Part shown: positions 11,228 to 22,148 of the stretch, one piece after another
Position numbering within the stretch: position 1 is the stretch's first letter
How the letters are laid out: every line of letters begins with the position of its first letter
Assembly (NCBI RefSeq): GCF_016808095.1
Contig: NC_068976.1
Coordinates: forward strand, 33,970,371 to 34,034,370
DNA length: 64,000 nucleotides
Reading direction: 5' to 3'
Source of the DNA: Vigna angularis
Taxonomy: Eukaryota > Streptophyta > Magnoliopsida > Fabales > Fabaceae
Translations under genes and position numbers: made by a program
The notes under the pieces: generated by a model
Databases searched by the model: none
The model's input: only the letters and a program-made list of their open reading frames with translations
What the model was told of the DNA's origin: nothing

Positions 11228-12611
11228 TGTTGAAAATAGAATGGCTTAGTTTTCAACACCAAGAGGGGGTGAATTGGTGAAATACAAGAACAATGTTTTC
11301 TTTAAATCTTTTTCGCGAAGTAGATGCCTTTAAAAGCTTTCTTGAAACGCAAGGAAAGAGACTTTGTAGTGTAGAAGAATATAGTCGAATCAGTAAAATA
11401 TAAAGTCAATTGAATGTAATAGAGTAGGTATAGAAAGATCAAACGCTGAGTTTTTATACTGGTTCGATAAAGCCTACATCCACTGTCCTTCCTCCACAGC
11501 AAGCAAATGCACTATAATGATCAAGGTTTTCACAACAAGGCTTTTATAGAGACCTCCACGTCAAAAATATAAAACACCTCTCTAACTCTCTAATCAAAAT
11601 ATAGGCATACAACAAAAAGACCAGAAGCAAGAATCCCCTCTTTTGTTGTCTACTACCTTTGAGAAACCCCTCAAAGTAAAGAACGTCGCACGCTCTTCTT
11701 CCAGTAATCACAACAGGGAAATAACCCAATCTTCAGTACATTGTCAACTCTGATCTTTTAGTAAACACCTCACTGTGCTCTTTCAAAGCACAACAATCTT
11801 GCTCTTCAAGAAATCACAAGAGATGATCACCACGGTCTTCTTCTTTGATTCTTGGAGCTTTTCCACGTTTTGTAAGATAGCACTACTTTGTAATGAATAT
11901 GAAAATGTTAGAATTCACAAAAGTTCTTACAAAATTCAAATTCGCGTCAATATATAGATAAACACATCTAAGACGCATTTTAGACGACTTAGCTACTAAT
12001 GCAGTCGAATATCACAATTCAGTTAAAACAGTTAGCAATAATCAATGTAGTTAATTGAATTACAATTAATGCAGTCGAATCACAATAAATGTTTGGTCAA
12101 CATATTTAAAAATATAGTCGTTGTAACATTTAATACAAGCATTAACAGAATTTCAAAACTGTAACAGACTTAGTCGAATGGCTTCCGCACATAGTCGACT
12201 TTTTAACAGTTAACAACATAGTTTTGAAAAACTTTCTCTTCAAAAATTCTCACAGCACACTTTGAAAATGTGTGTGCAAAGTCACGTGTTTTAATCGACT
12301 TACTTCATAATAAAGTCGACTTAAAACTGCTGTTTTGCCACATATTATAAGTTCAACAAAAGTGCATGTGGTTTTTCTTTTCCAAAACAATTTTCATGCA
12401 ATCACAGATTAAATCTTACATATAACATAGTGAATTGTAATGATCAACACAACACAAACATGTTGTCATATATTCATAATCATGAAAGTAATGAACATGT
12501 AACACATAAACACATGAGTTATTAATTATGTGTTGTCATCATCAAAAAATCATAAACTCTGAGATTGTAGGTTCAGCTAAACCAGTGCTCCCCCTATCAA
12601 CAATCTCAACA
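11228..12611 (-). repeat. 3' LTR of element 2
   Basis: The LTR is 1384 bp with TG...CA ends. The related LTRs of element 1 differ at many positions, so the two elements belong to different subfamilies. Confidence 0.8.
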
Positions 12612-12627
12612 ATCGCCCCCTTTTTTT
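12612..12627 (-). other. Polypurine tract of element 2
   Basis: A run of seven A and five G on the minus strand directly precedes the 3' LTR. Confidence 0.7.
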
Positions 12628-13658
12628 ATGATGCACAACCATGATTAATAAACAACAATGTTGTACAAATCAAATCATATTATATCAAAATGTATCAGAG
12701 CAAATGATCAAAATGTATCAGAGCAAATGTTGAAATATTCTCATTTTTTATTCAAAGCAAAAAAACATATCAATTCATATCAGAGTATATCAGAGCTCAA
12801 AATGAATATTAGAACCTTCTCCTAGCATTAAACAAAATGTATATCAGAACATTCTCCCAGCATTCTCCCCCTTTTGTGCATTAGCAAAAAAGGTATGCAA
12901 ATAGGTATTGATATTCAGATAATAAATTATTTGAGAGATGTATCAGTAAATCATGTTAATCAAACAAACAAAGATGCTCCCCCTATCACAGATAATCACA
13001 TGTTAAATATATATTCTCCCCCTTAAATATAGGCATGTGAAATATCTAAAAAATATGTAATGCTCCCTCTGTCATTATGCACGTTTTATATTCAAAACCC
13101 AGATGCATAATGCAGTATGCACAGATTATATCAGAGCATATATGAGCATATAACGGTGTTGTATCAGTTCATAAATGATGCAAACACATTAATGCAACAA
13201 TGATACAATATCATTCAACAATCTCAATATAACCTCTCAAACATTTTAATCAATTATAACACAAAGATATATTGAATATGAAACAATCAACAATATATGA
13301 TCAATAATCAAAATAACCGAATTCCAAATCATGGAATTTATAACCCCTATTAAACAGTAGTCGATTGATCCACAGTTTCAATCGATTTCATTTCTTTCCA
13401 TTTGAGTTTATCTCCAATTATTCATCCAGAAGGAATGTTCTTGCAAAACCTTTCAAGATCCTTTCTAGATCAAGCATTTTATAATCATTATAATGCAAGA
13501 ATTAATACAGGTATAATTTGTGTGTGTAAATGTATGAATGTAATGATAAACATTAAAGCAATCAACTTCATACATAACATAATCGACTTTAAGCAATACT
13601 GATTGAATTTAAGCAAAATATCTGATTTCATTAATTCTTGAAAGATATTACAATCAGA
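12612..13658 (-). other. 3' non-coding region of element 2
   Basis: About 1 kb without coding signal. It carries repeated polypurine-like tracts on the element strand (near 12865, 12975, 13015 and 13065) and recurring TATCAGAGC words. Homologous sequence lies at 3761-4280. Confidence 0.6.
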
Positions 13659-14898
13659 TTAACCAAAAGATAATGGCTTATAAAGCCTACTACAAAGGAA
13701 ACACTTAAAATTTAAAGCAAACAAACTAAAAGAAACAAACAAAACACATGATACTAAACTGTAAACACAAGATCCATAGTCTGTTTCAGATGACTCCATA
13801 GAATTTTCTTCACTGGTCTCGTCATCTTTATCCATTGATTCTTCTGTCGATGTAGACCTTTCCACATAATTCTCTATAATTTCATCCACCTTATCATTCA
13901 TTTTCATAAGATATTTCTTCATCAGGTTAGCTCTTTTGGAGACCTTCTCAAAACAATTTACCACACACTTTTCAAATTCAGACATAGGAGATGGTAATAT
14001 TTGTTCACTGTCAGAGTCAGGTAATTCATCTTGATTTTTGGTTGAGTCTTGTATATCACTGAAAATCCAACCTAAAACAGTTTTCTTCAGACCAATACAT
14101 GTTAGTATTGCCTTACCAATTTGATTAGCTTTGTCTCAAGTGACCTTGATTTCACTAGTGAGATTAATGCAACTGAGAGACACTATTTTGCTAATGAACA
14201 CTCCATAGGGTAGTTTATACCAGTCATTTACACCAACATCAATGATATGCCACTTGAAAACAGCTATCCAGTTTGTTGGTATTCTGAACATTATATAATT
14301 CAGCAGATATATATCCTCTGAAGTTAATTTTTCCTAACTAGATCTTCCAGGTAGCAAAACATGACCAATGATGAATGCAATTATTTTCTCTTCTTTGTCC
14401 AGATACTTGTGTAGAAATCCTTTTTCCTTCTTATATCTTCCTGGATACCTCATGCAGTCTTTGAACATTTGCGTCATCCTAGTCCATCTGTTTTGTAAGC
14501 AATCAGGTAGATGTGACATGCGTCCTTCAGTTTTTAGATTGGCAACTTGTAACCAGGTATCATTGTTGATAACAATGTCTACACCTTTTACTCTTGAGTG
14601 GATATCCTCGTTAAAGACTTTCAGATTGTTATAAAACAATTTACCAGATTCGGGTAGCAGTCACCCTTCATTTCAACAAACGTGAGTAAACCTTGATGAT
14701 GGAGTTTTTCTAGAAATGTGAAGCCTTCAGTTCTGAAAGAGATAGCTCAATTGATTTGTGTGGAACCACTTCCTTGATATTCTTCCAACATATATATCTT
14801 TCTCTAGCATTGCTGTCACTGATCCACCCTGAAGGACTTGCATTTCTTTCGGATGGAGGAACACACTTGGTATGCTTAGATGAGGATGATGATGTCAT
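13659..14898 (-). pseudogene. Second ORF of element 2: putative plant transposon protein (PF20167-like)
   Basis: Minus-strand reading from ATG 14898 (MTSSSSSKHTK) gives SGWISDSN, then after frame breaks near 14700-14640 LFYNNLKVFNEDIHSRVKGV, KTEGRMSHLPDCLQNRW and YLDKEEKIIAFIIGHVLLPG. It ends with a hydrophilic, Glu/Asp/Ser-rich C-terminus (13985-13800) followed by SLVSCVLFVSFSLFALNF, a possible membrane segment. At least one frameshift and stop (near 14333) break it. It corresponds domain for domain to 7081-8141. The family function is unknown to me. Its conserved place behind gag suggests it was once part of the element's own genes. Confidence 0.65.
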
Positions 14899-15362
14899 TT
14901 TTCACAAAATTCACAGAACACCTTTCGTAGAAGTTTCTAGGGTTTTGAGTATCACAACTATAGAGACATGTGTTTTTGGCGCGAACCAAGATATAAATAC
15001 ACTTCAAGTCAATTTAAACTTTCAAAAACAAAGAAAGCCCAAAACAGAGATATCGAGTCGAATTCATTAATTGTAAAGTTGACTTCTGTATGACAAAAGC
15101 TTTTCACAAAATAGAAACACACATACAACAACATAATTGACTATACACTTAATCCAATCGATTAAAATTCGTAAAAATGGATTTTCACAGAAAACAATCT
15201 CATTCAATCAATCAACAATCATACATTCATCAAACAGTCATTCAAACAAATATCATGCATGATGTCGTGTGGTAATAATCGTTACCACTTGTAGATACTC
15301 AAGAACTTTGATTTCATCAACTTAGCTCATCCTTGAGTTGTGCACTACTACAGCAGCCTCTG

Positions 15363-16992
15363 CTATCCTGCAAAACAATTTAAATTTTTCGATGCTGGTA
15401 CCCATTTGAATTTGGGTCCTTGCTTGTCAGCTGCAGAAAGTTTTTCCTTGGGAACCCATTTGTATTTTCCCTTTGGAACACCAAAATTTCTAAAATAGCA
15501 GTTTCTTACTGTGTGACCAAGTGCATTGCAGTAAAAGCATGCATTAGTAGTAGGTTTACTCAGATCAATAAATTTCTTTGAGTTTATCCTATTACTTTTA
15601 GCCTTATAACCAATACCTTGTCTGTAGATAGCTCTTCCAGATGATCTCAACACAGCATCAAGATTTTCTTTGCCTTGAGTGAATTTTGCCAATGTGCTGG
15701 TTAAGTACTCAATTTTCTCAAAACATGTAGAGGACAGTTATCACACTCTTTCTTAACAATTTGTACTTCGGTCTTTACTGTCTCTGTAGATTTCAGAGCT
15801 TCTTCAAGATCTTTTTCAAGATTTTCATTATCCTGCACAAGATTATCAATTCTGTATTCATAATCTCTTCTCTCAGATGATAATCGATTCACTTTGTACT
15901 GATGTCGCATGGCCTCTGCATGAATTTCCTGAAATGCATCCAGTAGCATGTAGTACTTGACTTCTATTGGTTCATTTTCGAATTCACGATCATTATCATC
16001 GTCTGATTGTGTAGAGCCTGCCATGAAGCATAGATTTGACTCCTCTTCAGCACTATTGTCATCATCACTTGAAGAGTTTTCATCATTGTTTTCCCAAGCA
16101 ATGTAAGCTTTCCTCTACTTCCTGTTCTTGTCCTGAGGATACTTGGAGAATTCTTTCTGCTTATTCTTCAAGTCTGGATAGTCAGGCTTGATATGACCAT
16201 CCTTTACACATTCATAGCATTGAACAGCGTTGCTTCTTGAACTCTTCTTTCCTCCTCTTGAGAAACTTGCATTGTTAGTTGCAGAATTTTTATTTTTCAT
16301 GAATTTGCTAAATTCTCTTCCCATCATATTCATCATTTCTTTTTCTGGTATATCTACATCTGATTCAGTTTCAGGTTCATGAATCTTTGTAGCTTTCTTG
16401 CTTGTGACTTTTAGCGCAATCGATTTCTTCTCTTCAATTTCTTCTTCCTCCTTTAGCCTTCCAATATCTTGAGATTGATCTCTTCTTTGTCAAACACTTT
16501 TCCTATAGCCATCAGGTGGTTGACTATGTGAGTAAATCTTTTTTGTACTTCATATATAGTCTCTCCAGCCTTCATCCAGAACAGTTCATACTCGTGTATC
16601 AATGAGTTCTTTCTAGCTCGTTTGACTTATTTCGTGCCTTCATGTGTGACCTCCAAAACGTCCCACATTTCCTTTGCTATCTTGCACTGTGAAATCCTGA
16701 AAAATTCATCCATAGTCAGTGTAGAAGCAATTACATTACGTGCTTTGACATCATATTGTGCTCTACGGTTTTCATCCTGAGTCCACTCAAAAAATATTTT
16801 CAAAACAATTTTTCCATTAATAACATGAGTTGGCTAAAATGAACCGTTTAGTGCTGCATCCCAAACACCTTTATCCACAGATTCAAGAAAGATTTGCATC
16901 CGGATTTTCCAAAAAGCATAGTTTTCACTAGCAAATAGTGGTAGTCTATTAGTTGATGCACCTTCACAAAAGGTTTGAAAATTAGAAGCCAT
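15363..16992 (-). pseudogene. gag: Copia-type Gag of element 2 (decayed)
   Basis: From ATG 16992 the minus strand reads NYAFWKIRMQIFLESVDKGV and MDEFFRISQCK, then a CCHC region CYECVKDGHIKPDY near 16200 in which the last Cys is replaced by Tyr. An Asp-rich linker follows (SDDDNDREFENEPIEV), and then an intact second knuckle CFYCNALGHTVRNC near 15520. A segment upstream of the first knuckle is deleted relative to the other copies, and several frameshifts are present. Protease, integrase and RT are absent downstream. Confidence 0.75.
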
Positions 16993-17059
16993 TTTTCAGG
17001 ATCATTCGATTTAAAGAAAAAAGTAATCGACTTGTTTTTCAAATATTTTATGAAAACCA

Positions 17060-17071
17060 GCTCTGGTGCCA
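17060..17071 (-). other. Primer binding site of element 2
   Basis: TGGCACCAGAGC on the minus strand, 2 nt inside the 5' LTR, is a two-base variant of the copia initiator tRNA-Met site. Confidence 0.7.
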
Positions 17072-17073
17072 AT

Positions 17074-18368
17074 TGTTGAAAATAGAATGGCTTAGTTTTC
17101 AACACCAAGAGGGGGGTGAATTGGTGAAATACAAGAATAATGTTTTCTTTAAATCTTTTTCGTAAAGTAGATGCCTTTAAAAGCTTTCTTGAAACGCAAG
17201 GAAAAAGACTTTGTAGTGTAGAAGAATATAGTCGAATCAGTAAAATATAAAGTCAATTGAATGTAATAGAGTAGGGATAGAAAGATCAAACGCTAAGTTT
17301 TTATACTAGTTCGACCAAGCCTACATCCAGGGTCCTTCCACCACACGAAGCAAATGCACTATAATGATCAAGGTTTTTACAACAAGGCTTTTATAGAGAC
17401 CTCCACGTCAAAAATATAAAACACATCTCTAACCCTCTAATAAAAAATATAGGGGTTAAGAATACCTCTTTTGCTTTCTACACCCTTTGAGAAACCCCTC
17501 AAAGTTAAGAACGCCGCACGCTCTTCTTCCTATACTCACAATAGGGAAATAACTCAATCTTGAGTAGATTGTCAACTCTGATCTTTCAGTAAACACCTCT
17601 ATGTGCAGATTTGATCAGCTCTTTCAAAGCACATCAATCTTGCTCTTCAAGAAATCACAAGAGATGATCACTAAGGTCTTCTTCTTTGATTCTTGGAGCT
17701 TTTCCATGTTCTGTAAGATAGCACTACTATGTAATGAATATGAAAATGTTAGAATTCGCAAAAGTTCTTACAGAATTCAAATTCGCATCAATATATAGAT
17801 AAACACATCTTAGACGCATTTTAGTCGACTTAGCTACTAATGTAGTCGAATATCACAATTCGGTTAAAGCAGTTACCAGCAATCAATGCAGTTAATTGAA
17901 TGTACAATTAATGCAGTCGAATCACAATAAATGTTTGGTCAACATATTTAAAAATATAGTCGTTGTAACATTTAATACAAGCATTAACAGAATTTCAAAA
18001 CTGTAACAGACTTAGTCGAATGGCTTGCGCACATAGTCGACTTTGTAACAGTTAAAAACATAGTTTTGAAAAAATTTCTCGTAAAAACTGTTGTTTTGCC
18101 ACATATTATAAGTTCAACAAAAATTTCATGTGGTTTTTCTTTTCCAAAACAATTTTCATGCTATTAGAGATTAAATCTCACTTATAATAGTGAATTGCAA
18201 TGATCAACACAACACAAACATGTTCTCATATATTCATAATCATGAAAGTAATGAACATGTAACACATAAACACGTGTTATTAATTATGTGTTGTCATCAT
18301 CAAACACCAGAAACCCTGAGATTGTAGGTTCAGCTAAACCAGTGCTCCCCCTATCAAGAATCTCAACA
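17074..18368 (-). repeat. 5' LTR of element 2
   Basis: The LTR is 1295 bp, the partner of 11228-12611. A deletion of about 80 bp near 18080 explains most of the length difference. Confidence 0.8.
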
Positions 18369-18373
18369 ACAAC

Positions 18374-18917
18374 CTTTGTGAACAAAGTTTAGCTTACATA
18401 AGAATTCACTCTTCCATTAAATCTCAAAATAATGTTCTATATAGAGGATTTGAGACATAGGAGTCATCAACAACTATTTGTAGACTTCCCTATTAGGTCC
18501 TTTGTAGAAAATATAAAATCATTTCCTTAACAAAAGCCGCAAATCTAAAATAAAAGTTTTAACAAAAAAGTAAAAATGAAAATGAAAAAACTCTTGAAAT
18601 TGAATGTTTCTTGGAATGATGTTATATGCTATAGTGCTACAAATTCCAGCGTAAGACAAGAACTCAACACAGAACTAATTCCAAGCAGGTTGTTTCTACA
18701 CATTAAGGAAAAGGAAAAATAAATAAATAAAACAAACAAATTAGGTGAAAGTTGATACTGTATGAGATCCTTATATCACTGAATTTAAACTATACAATTG
18801 AAATGGATAAGGGTTAAAACTAATATTGATCATGCATCTAGAAATGTAAGATCAAGATTACTCTTATCACCTCTCACTAGATATATCTTCATGAAATAAA
18901 TAAACGAAGAGACCAAC
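18374..18917 (-). other. Right remnant of captured BCKDH intron 1
   Basis: This lies between the right-hand target duplication and exon 1. A GT donor sits at 18917-18916 on the minus strand. It is AT-rich with no coding signal. Confidence 0.6.
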
Positions 18918-19078
18918 CGGGGATCAGAGTTCAAGGCAATGTGCAGAGCCTGATTAATTGCAGAATAGAGGTTCAATGATTTCACACCTTACTCAAAACC
19001 ACCCTTTTGAATGCTGGTGGAGGTGGAAAATCCTCTCTTGTAAACCAAAGAGACCAATCTTCCAAACTTGATAGACAT
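18918..19078 (-). pseudogene. Captured BCKDH E1-beta exon 1 fragment
   Basis: From ATG 19078 the minus strand reads MSIKFGRLVSLVYKRGFSTS, a typical Arg/Ser-rich mitochondrial transit peptide, then an in-frame TAA near 18990, then KSLNLYSAINQALHIALNSD and PR. The NLYSAINQALHIAL block is the conserved start of mature branched-chain 2-oxoacid dehydrogenase E1-beta, which forms the alpha2-beta2 decarboxylase of the valine, leucine and isoleucine breakdown complex. The exon ends at 18918 with donor G|GTTGG, in phase with exon 2 at 2102. The stop codon and the missing exons make it a pseudogene. Confidence 0.8.
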
Positions 19079-19589
19079 GTCTATGATGTGAAAAACTTTC
19101 TGAGACAATGCTCCCCCAAACGGATTTTGAGATAAAATCTGACAAGGAAATACATAAAATTTGTCCTTTCTTTCCCTGATTCATTCTCTCTTTTTCTCTC
19201 ATGCTCCATCTTTCTCTTACTTCCTTCTCCATTTTCAACCTTTCTTATATATAATACTTCTATTTTCTACCTCCTTTGCCACTTGTCCACCTCTAACGCA
19301 CGTCCTCTTCCAAACAATTCTCTCACACACATGGCAGCTTTACCATAACCTTGTTGTTTTTGTCCCAAAAATAATTCCATGGAATACAACCTCTTTCTTC
19401 TCCAGATGCTTATCCACACCACATGTATTTATTCATACCCTGTTAGACAAAAGAAGAAAATATCTTTATATTTTTATTTAAAAACAACTATAAACATTGA
19501 TTATAAATATTATCACATACTATAAGTCCAAGCTGCCACAATATTCATTTCAAAATTCAAATTTAGCACCAAACATAATCAAGTTCAAT
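19079..19589 (-). other. Captured upstream region of the BCKDH fragment
   Basis: This is non-coding, pyrimidine-rich on the plus strand. It may be the promoter and 5' UTR captured along with exon 1. Confidence 0.45.
19244..19251 (-). promoter_or_regulatory. Possible TATA box of the captured BCKDH fragment
   Basis: TATATAAG on the minus strand lies about 165 nt upstream of the ATG at 19078. The position suits a plant core promoter, but AT-rich DNA makes chance matches common. Confidence 0.3.
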
Positions 19590-19725
19590 GCAGAAAAGGA
19601 AGCAAAATAATGAAAATACCATAGCATAACAGTTGAAGCAATGTAGAGAAATTGTGCAATCACAATCAAACTCCATGATGTGTTAAGAGTGATAGTTGCT
19701 CCAATCATCCACAAACCAAATTTTC
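19590..19725 (-). pseudogene. Possible captured MATE/DETOXIFICATION exon fragment
   Basis: After an acceptor-like TAG at 19726 the minus strand reads KFGLWMIGATITLNTSWSLI, then VIAQFLYIASTVMLWYF. The pattern GA..TLN.SWSLIVIAQFLYI followed by TVML resembles a transmembrane segment of plant MATE (DTX) efflux transporters, in which SWW.IV.AQF.YI and AVML blocks are usual. Only this piece is present. It lies on the same strand as the neighbouring captured fragments. The identification is from memory of family motifs and is tentative. Confidence 0.4.
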
Positions 19726-19869
19726 CTACCAAAACAAAGTAGATGTGTTAATAACATTTGAAATGAGCGTTTTGAAGAGAAATGTGAGAATGAGTTGTAA
19801 CCTACAGCATGTGAGATCTGAGATTTTTCACCAAGAAGCACTAAAATTGGGGATGGGGATCTAGATTTG

Positions 19870-20280
19870 AACCCTAGGAGTTGTTATCGAGATGTTCCTT
19901 CACTCCCAATGTCCAATGCTTGCCCTTCACTCTAGAGGCGACGCACTCGCAGTCGAGGTGGAAGTCGTGCTCGCAGTCGTCACACACGACGAGGTGGTGG
20001 TGGCTCCTAGTGGCGGCGGGACAAGGCTTGGAGCAGGTAGCATAAGGAGTAAGGCCACCGTTGGGGAGGGCAGCGGGGGCTCCCGACGGCGGCCCGGGGT
20101 TCTCGTCATAAGTGTGGATGACGTCGGTGACAGAGTCCCGTAGGGTTTCGACGGAAGGCGAAAGGATCTCGTTAAGGTCGATTCTGAGGCCTGAGCGAGC
20201 GTCCTGGTGGTGGTTGTTGGGCTGTGGCGGCGGCTGTGGCGCGTTAAGATTGCGGTCACCATCGGTGGAATCGAGAAGCT
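19870..20280 (-). pseudogene. Captured PHD-finger protein fragment, GC-rich
   Basis: The minus strand reads a Pro/Asn/His-rich start, then RIDLNEILSPSVETLRDSV, GGLTPYATC and LVVCDDCEHDFHLDC, then VKGKHWTLGVK. VVCDDCEHDFHLDC matches the centre of a PHD zinc finger (C-x2-C-x4-H-x2-C spacing), a module that binds histone H3 tails in chromatin proteins. The base composition is far more GC-rich than anything else in the window, as in a 5' exon. The plus-strand open frame at 19892 is a shadow of it. The parent gene is not identified and only an N-terminal part is present. Confidence 0.55.
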
Positions 20281-20433
20281 CTAGGGGACTCTATTTGCAC
20301 GTATAAAGATGAGCTAGGTTGGAAGATAAGCTCGAGAAGAAAGCACATAGGAGATGGGAGAGGAAGACGTGCTTGCGCGAGAAGAAGAAGAATAGTGCAG
20401 AAGGGGGTGAAGTGAAAATATGAAGAGATACTA

Positions 20434-20698
20434 ACTCGGTTATCTGATTAACCGATGTCTAAAGTGTTCGAAAAAATAAAAATTTAATGTGAAAGAGGAC
20501 ACGTGGCATTTTACAGGCTTTTATACCTCGGTTCTGAAGCAACCTTTAGGTAATAGACGCTTTTCTGCCTCGGTTCCCCTTGAATCGAGGCCTATAAGTT
20601 CGTTGAAATTACAAAAATGCCACCGCATTTTTTTATGCTTCGGCTTTCTGAAAATCGAAGCGTATTATCCACGTTTGAATCCTCGTTTTTCACTAGTG
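20434..20698. repeat. Right subterminal repeat region of CACTA element 1
   Basis: CCTCGGTT occurs at 20526-20533 and 20568-20575, with close variants near 20434, 20582, 20640 and 20652. It mirrors the left end and closes with CACTAGTG at 20691-20698. Confidence 0.7.
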
Positions 20699-21291
20699 TC
20701 TTCTAAGTTTTAGGAGCGAGCCACTCTTGAATGACCTATATTTTCTTAAGGTCCACATGAACCTCATGCTTATTGACTACATAACCTAAAAATATGGCAC
20801 TATCTACATACAAGGTACAATTATCTATATTGATAAAAAGTTTATTTTCTTTAAGAATAGCAAGGACAAACATAAGATGATCTACATTTCATGCATACTC
20901 TTACTATATACTAAAATATCATCAAAATAGACAACAACAAACCTACCTATACAATCCCTAAGGACATGATTCATAAGTATTATGAATGTGCTAGGTGTAT
21001 TAGTGAGCCCAAAAGGCATCACCAACCACTCACAAGGCCAAGTTTAGTCTTAAAAGTGGTTTTCTACTTATCACCCTCTTTTATTCTTATTTCGTGATAA
21101 CCACTTTTTAGATAAAACTTGGAAGACATAATGAACCCATGAAACTCATCAAGCCTAGGAATTAGATGCATGTACTTAATGGGTATATTCCTATTAGCTG
21201 TAAAATCACCGATAAGTGCATCAGTCGCATAATAGTAAGTAATAAGTATTTGTATCATTCTTTTCCAAGAGACTAGTGCAACACTCGACAA
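20699..21291 (-). pseudogene. Decayed Ty3/gypsy reverse transcriptase
   Basis: From 21291 downward the minus strand reads IPIKYMHLIPRLDEF, FYLKSGYHEIRIKEGDK, the catalytic block [13 protein letters not shown] (near 20930) and IFLGYVV, with several stops between. These are the ordered RT motifs of a plant Ty3/gypsy element, where the DD pair binds the catalytic metal. The protein continues at 916-520 across the CACTA insertion. It has no intact frame. Confidence 0.8.
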
Positions 21292-21656
21292 CTATTACAA
21301 TTCATAACTCAATTAGAAAACATTGTTAACAAAAACTCAAGAAATTATTTTTTTATTTTATCAAATAGTTGGTGTGCAAGGAAATTTATCATAGAGTATT
21401 TACAGTTTGTCAAGACTAAAACTTCATCCATTTCATTGTCATGCATTCACAATTAATTTCAATTCCAATTTCATGTCAAAATCAACTCACTATTATACTC
21501 AAATCTTATCTCTAGAGACTTTGAGCCTATGGTAACTCATCAAGATTTCAATTCCTTGAATTATTAACAAGTGAAATCATGCATTATGTTCAAGATTACA
21601 TTATTACTAATGAACCAAGTTTTATCCTTAGATACCAGCATCCATTAAGTACTCAA
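21138..21656 (-). repeat. Direct repeat copy B of gypsy pol sequence
   Basis: Partner of 1-519. It overlaps the RT N-terminal region and the sequence before it. Confidence 0.8.
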
Positions 21657-22148
21657 TTTCAATTTTAGTTTCAAGAAATATTTTCCAATCAAGAACCAAA
21701 AATCAAGCATCATGAGAATTAGAAATCAAGCTTTAAGGATGGAAATCAAATACTAACAAAGAATTAGAAAATCATATATATATATATATATGTATGTTTG
21801 TATGTATGTATGTATATAAACCCCACAAATTACATAAGAATTTAGTATTTTACATATACTCTAAATGATTAAGAATAACCCTTAATGGTGGAGAACTTAG
21901 GGTTCTACAAAATTAGAGACATAGGGAAGAAATTGGAACTATATAGGCATACCCTTCCTTAAGGGCGTGTCTCCACATTCGACTTGGGCCGACCTATCTC
22001 GACCTTCAACCTAGACTTTTCAATCACGATCTTTGACTTGTTCCGGTACGTCACAACCTAAAAGGCCGAGACAATTTTTGTTTGGATTAGTCCGTCTCGA
22101 CCTTTAGCTCGTGCCTGCCCATCTCAGCCTTCGTTCAGGGTCAGGTCG
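21657..22148. other. Non-coding, TATA/TATG microsatellite and CTCGACC-rich repeat
   Basis: A short (TA)n/(TATG)n tract lies at 21774-21818. From about 21960 the word CTCGACCTT recurs in a degenerate pattern that resumes at 22970-23290. No coding signal is seen. Confidence 0.5.

Larger units (their letters stand above)
11228..18368 (-). mobile_element. LTR element 2 (gag-only, same family, minus orientation)
   Basis: On the minus strand: 5' LTR 18368-17074, PBS, gag, second ORF, non-coding region, polypurine tract, 3' LTR 12611-11228. The target duplication is ACAAG (11223-11227) against ACAAC (18369-18373). The first base of this duplication is the last base of element 1, so element 2 inserted across the junction between element 1 and the captured intron. 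No pol domains are present over 7.1 kb. It is the more complete example of the family architecture. Confidence 0.85.
917..20698. mobile_element. CACTA element 1 (Pack-CACTA, about 19.8 kb with nested insertions)
   Basis: The ends are CACTAGTG at 917-924 and CACTAGTG at 20691-20698 (its own reverse complement), flanked by the 3-bp target duplication TCT at 914-916 and 20699-20701. Subterminal DNA on both sides carries repeats of AACCGAGG/CCTCGGTT, as expected for binding sites of a CACTA transposase. No TNP2-like or TNPA-like coding sequence is visible inside, so it is probably non-autonomous. It holds decayed fragments of host genes, all on the minus strand, and two nested LTR elements (2358-18368). 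Without the nested elements it would be about 3.8 kb. The insertion splits a gypsy RT that reads on across the junction. Confidence 0.85.

Noticed and set aside
11544..11957. Small open frames in the LTRs of the gag-only elements
   Set aside because: They recur only as LTR sequence, differ in frame between LTRs and carry no motifs.
19892..20143. Plus-strand frame in the GC-rich captured region
   Set aside because: The minus strand carries the PHD-finger motifs; this frame is its shadow.
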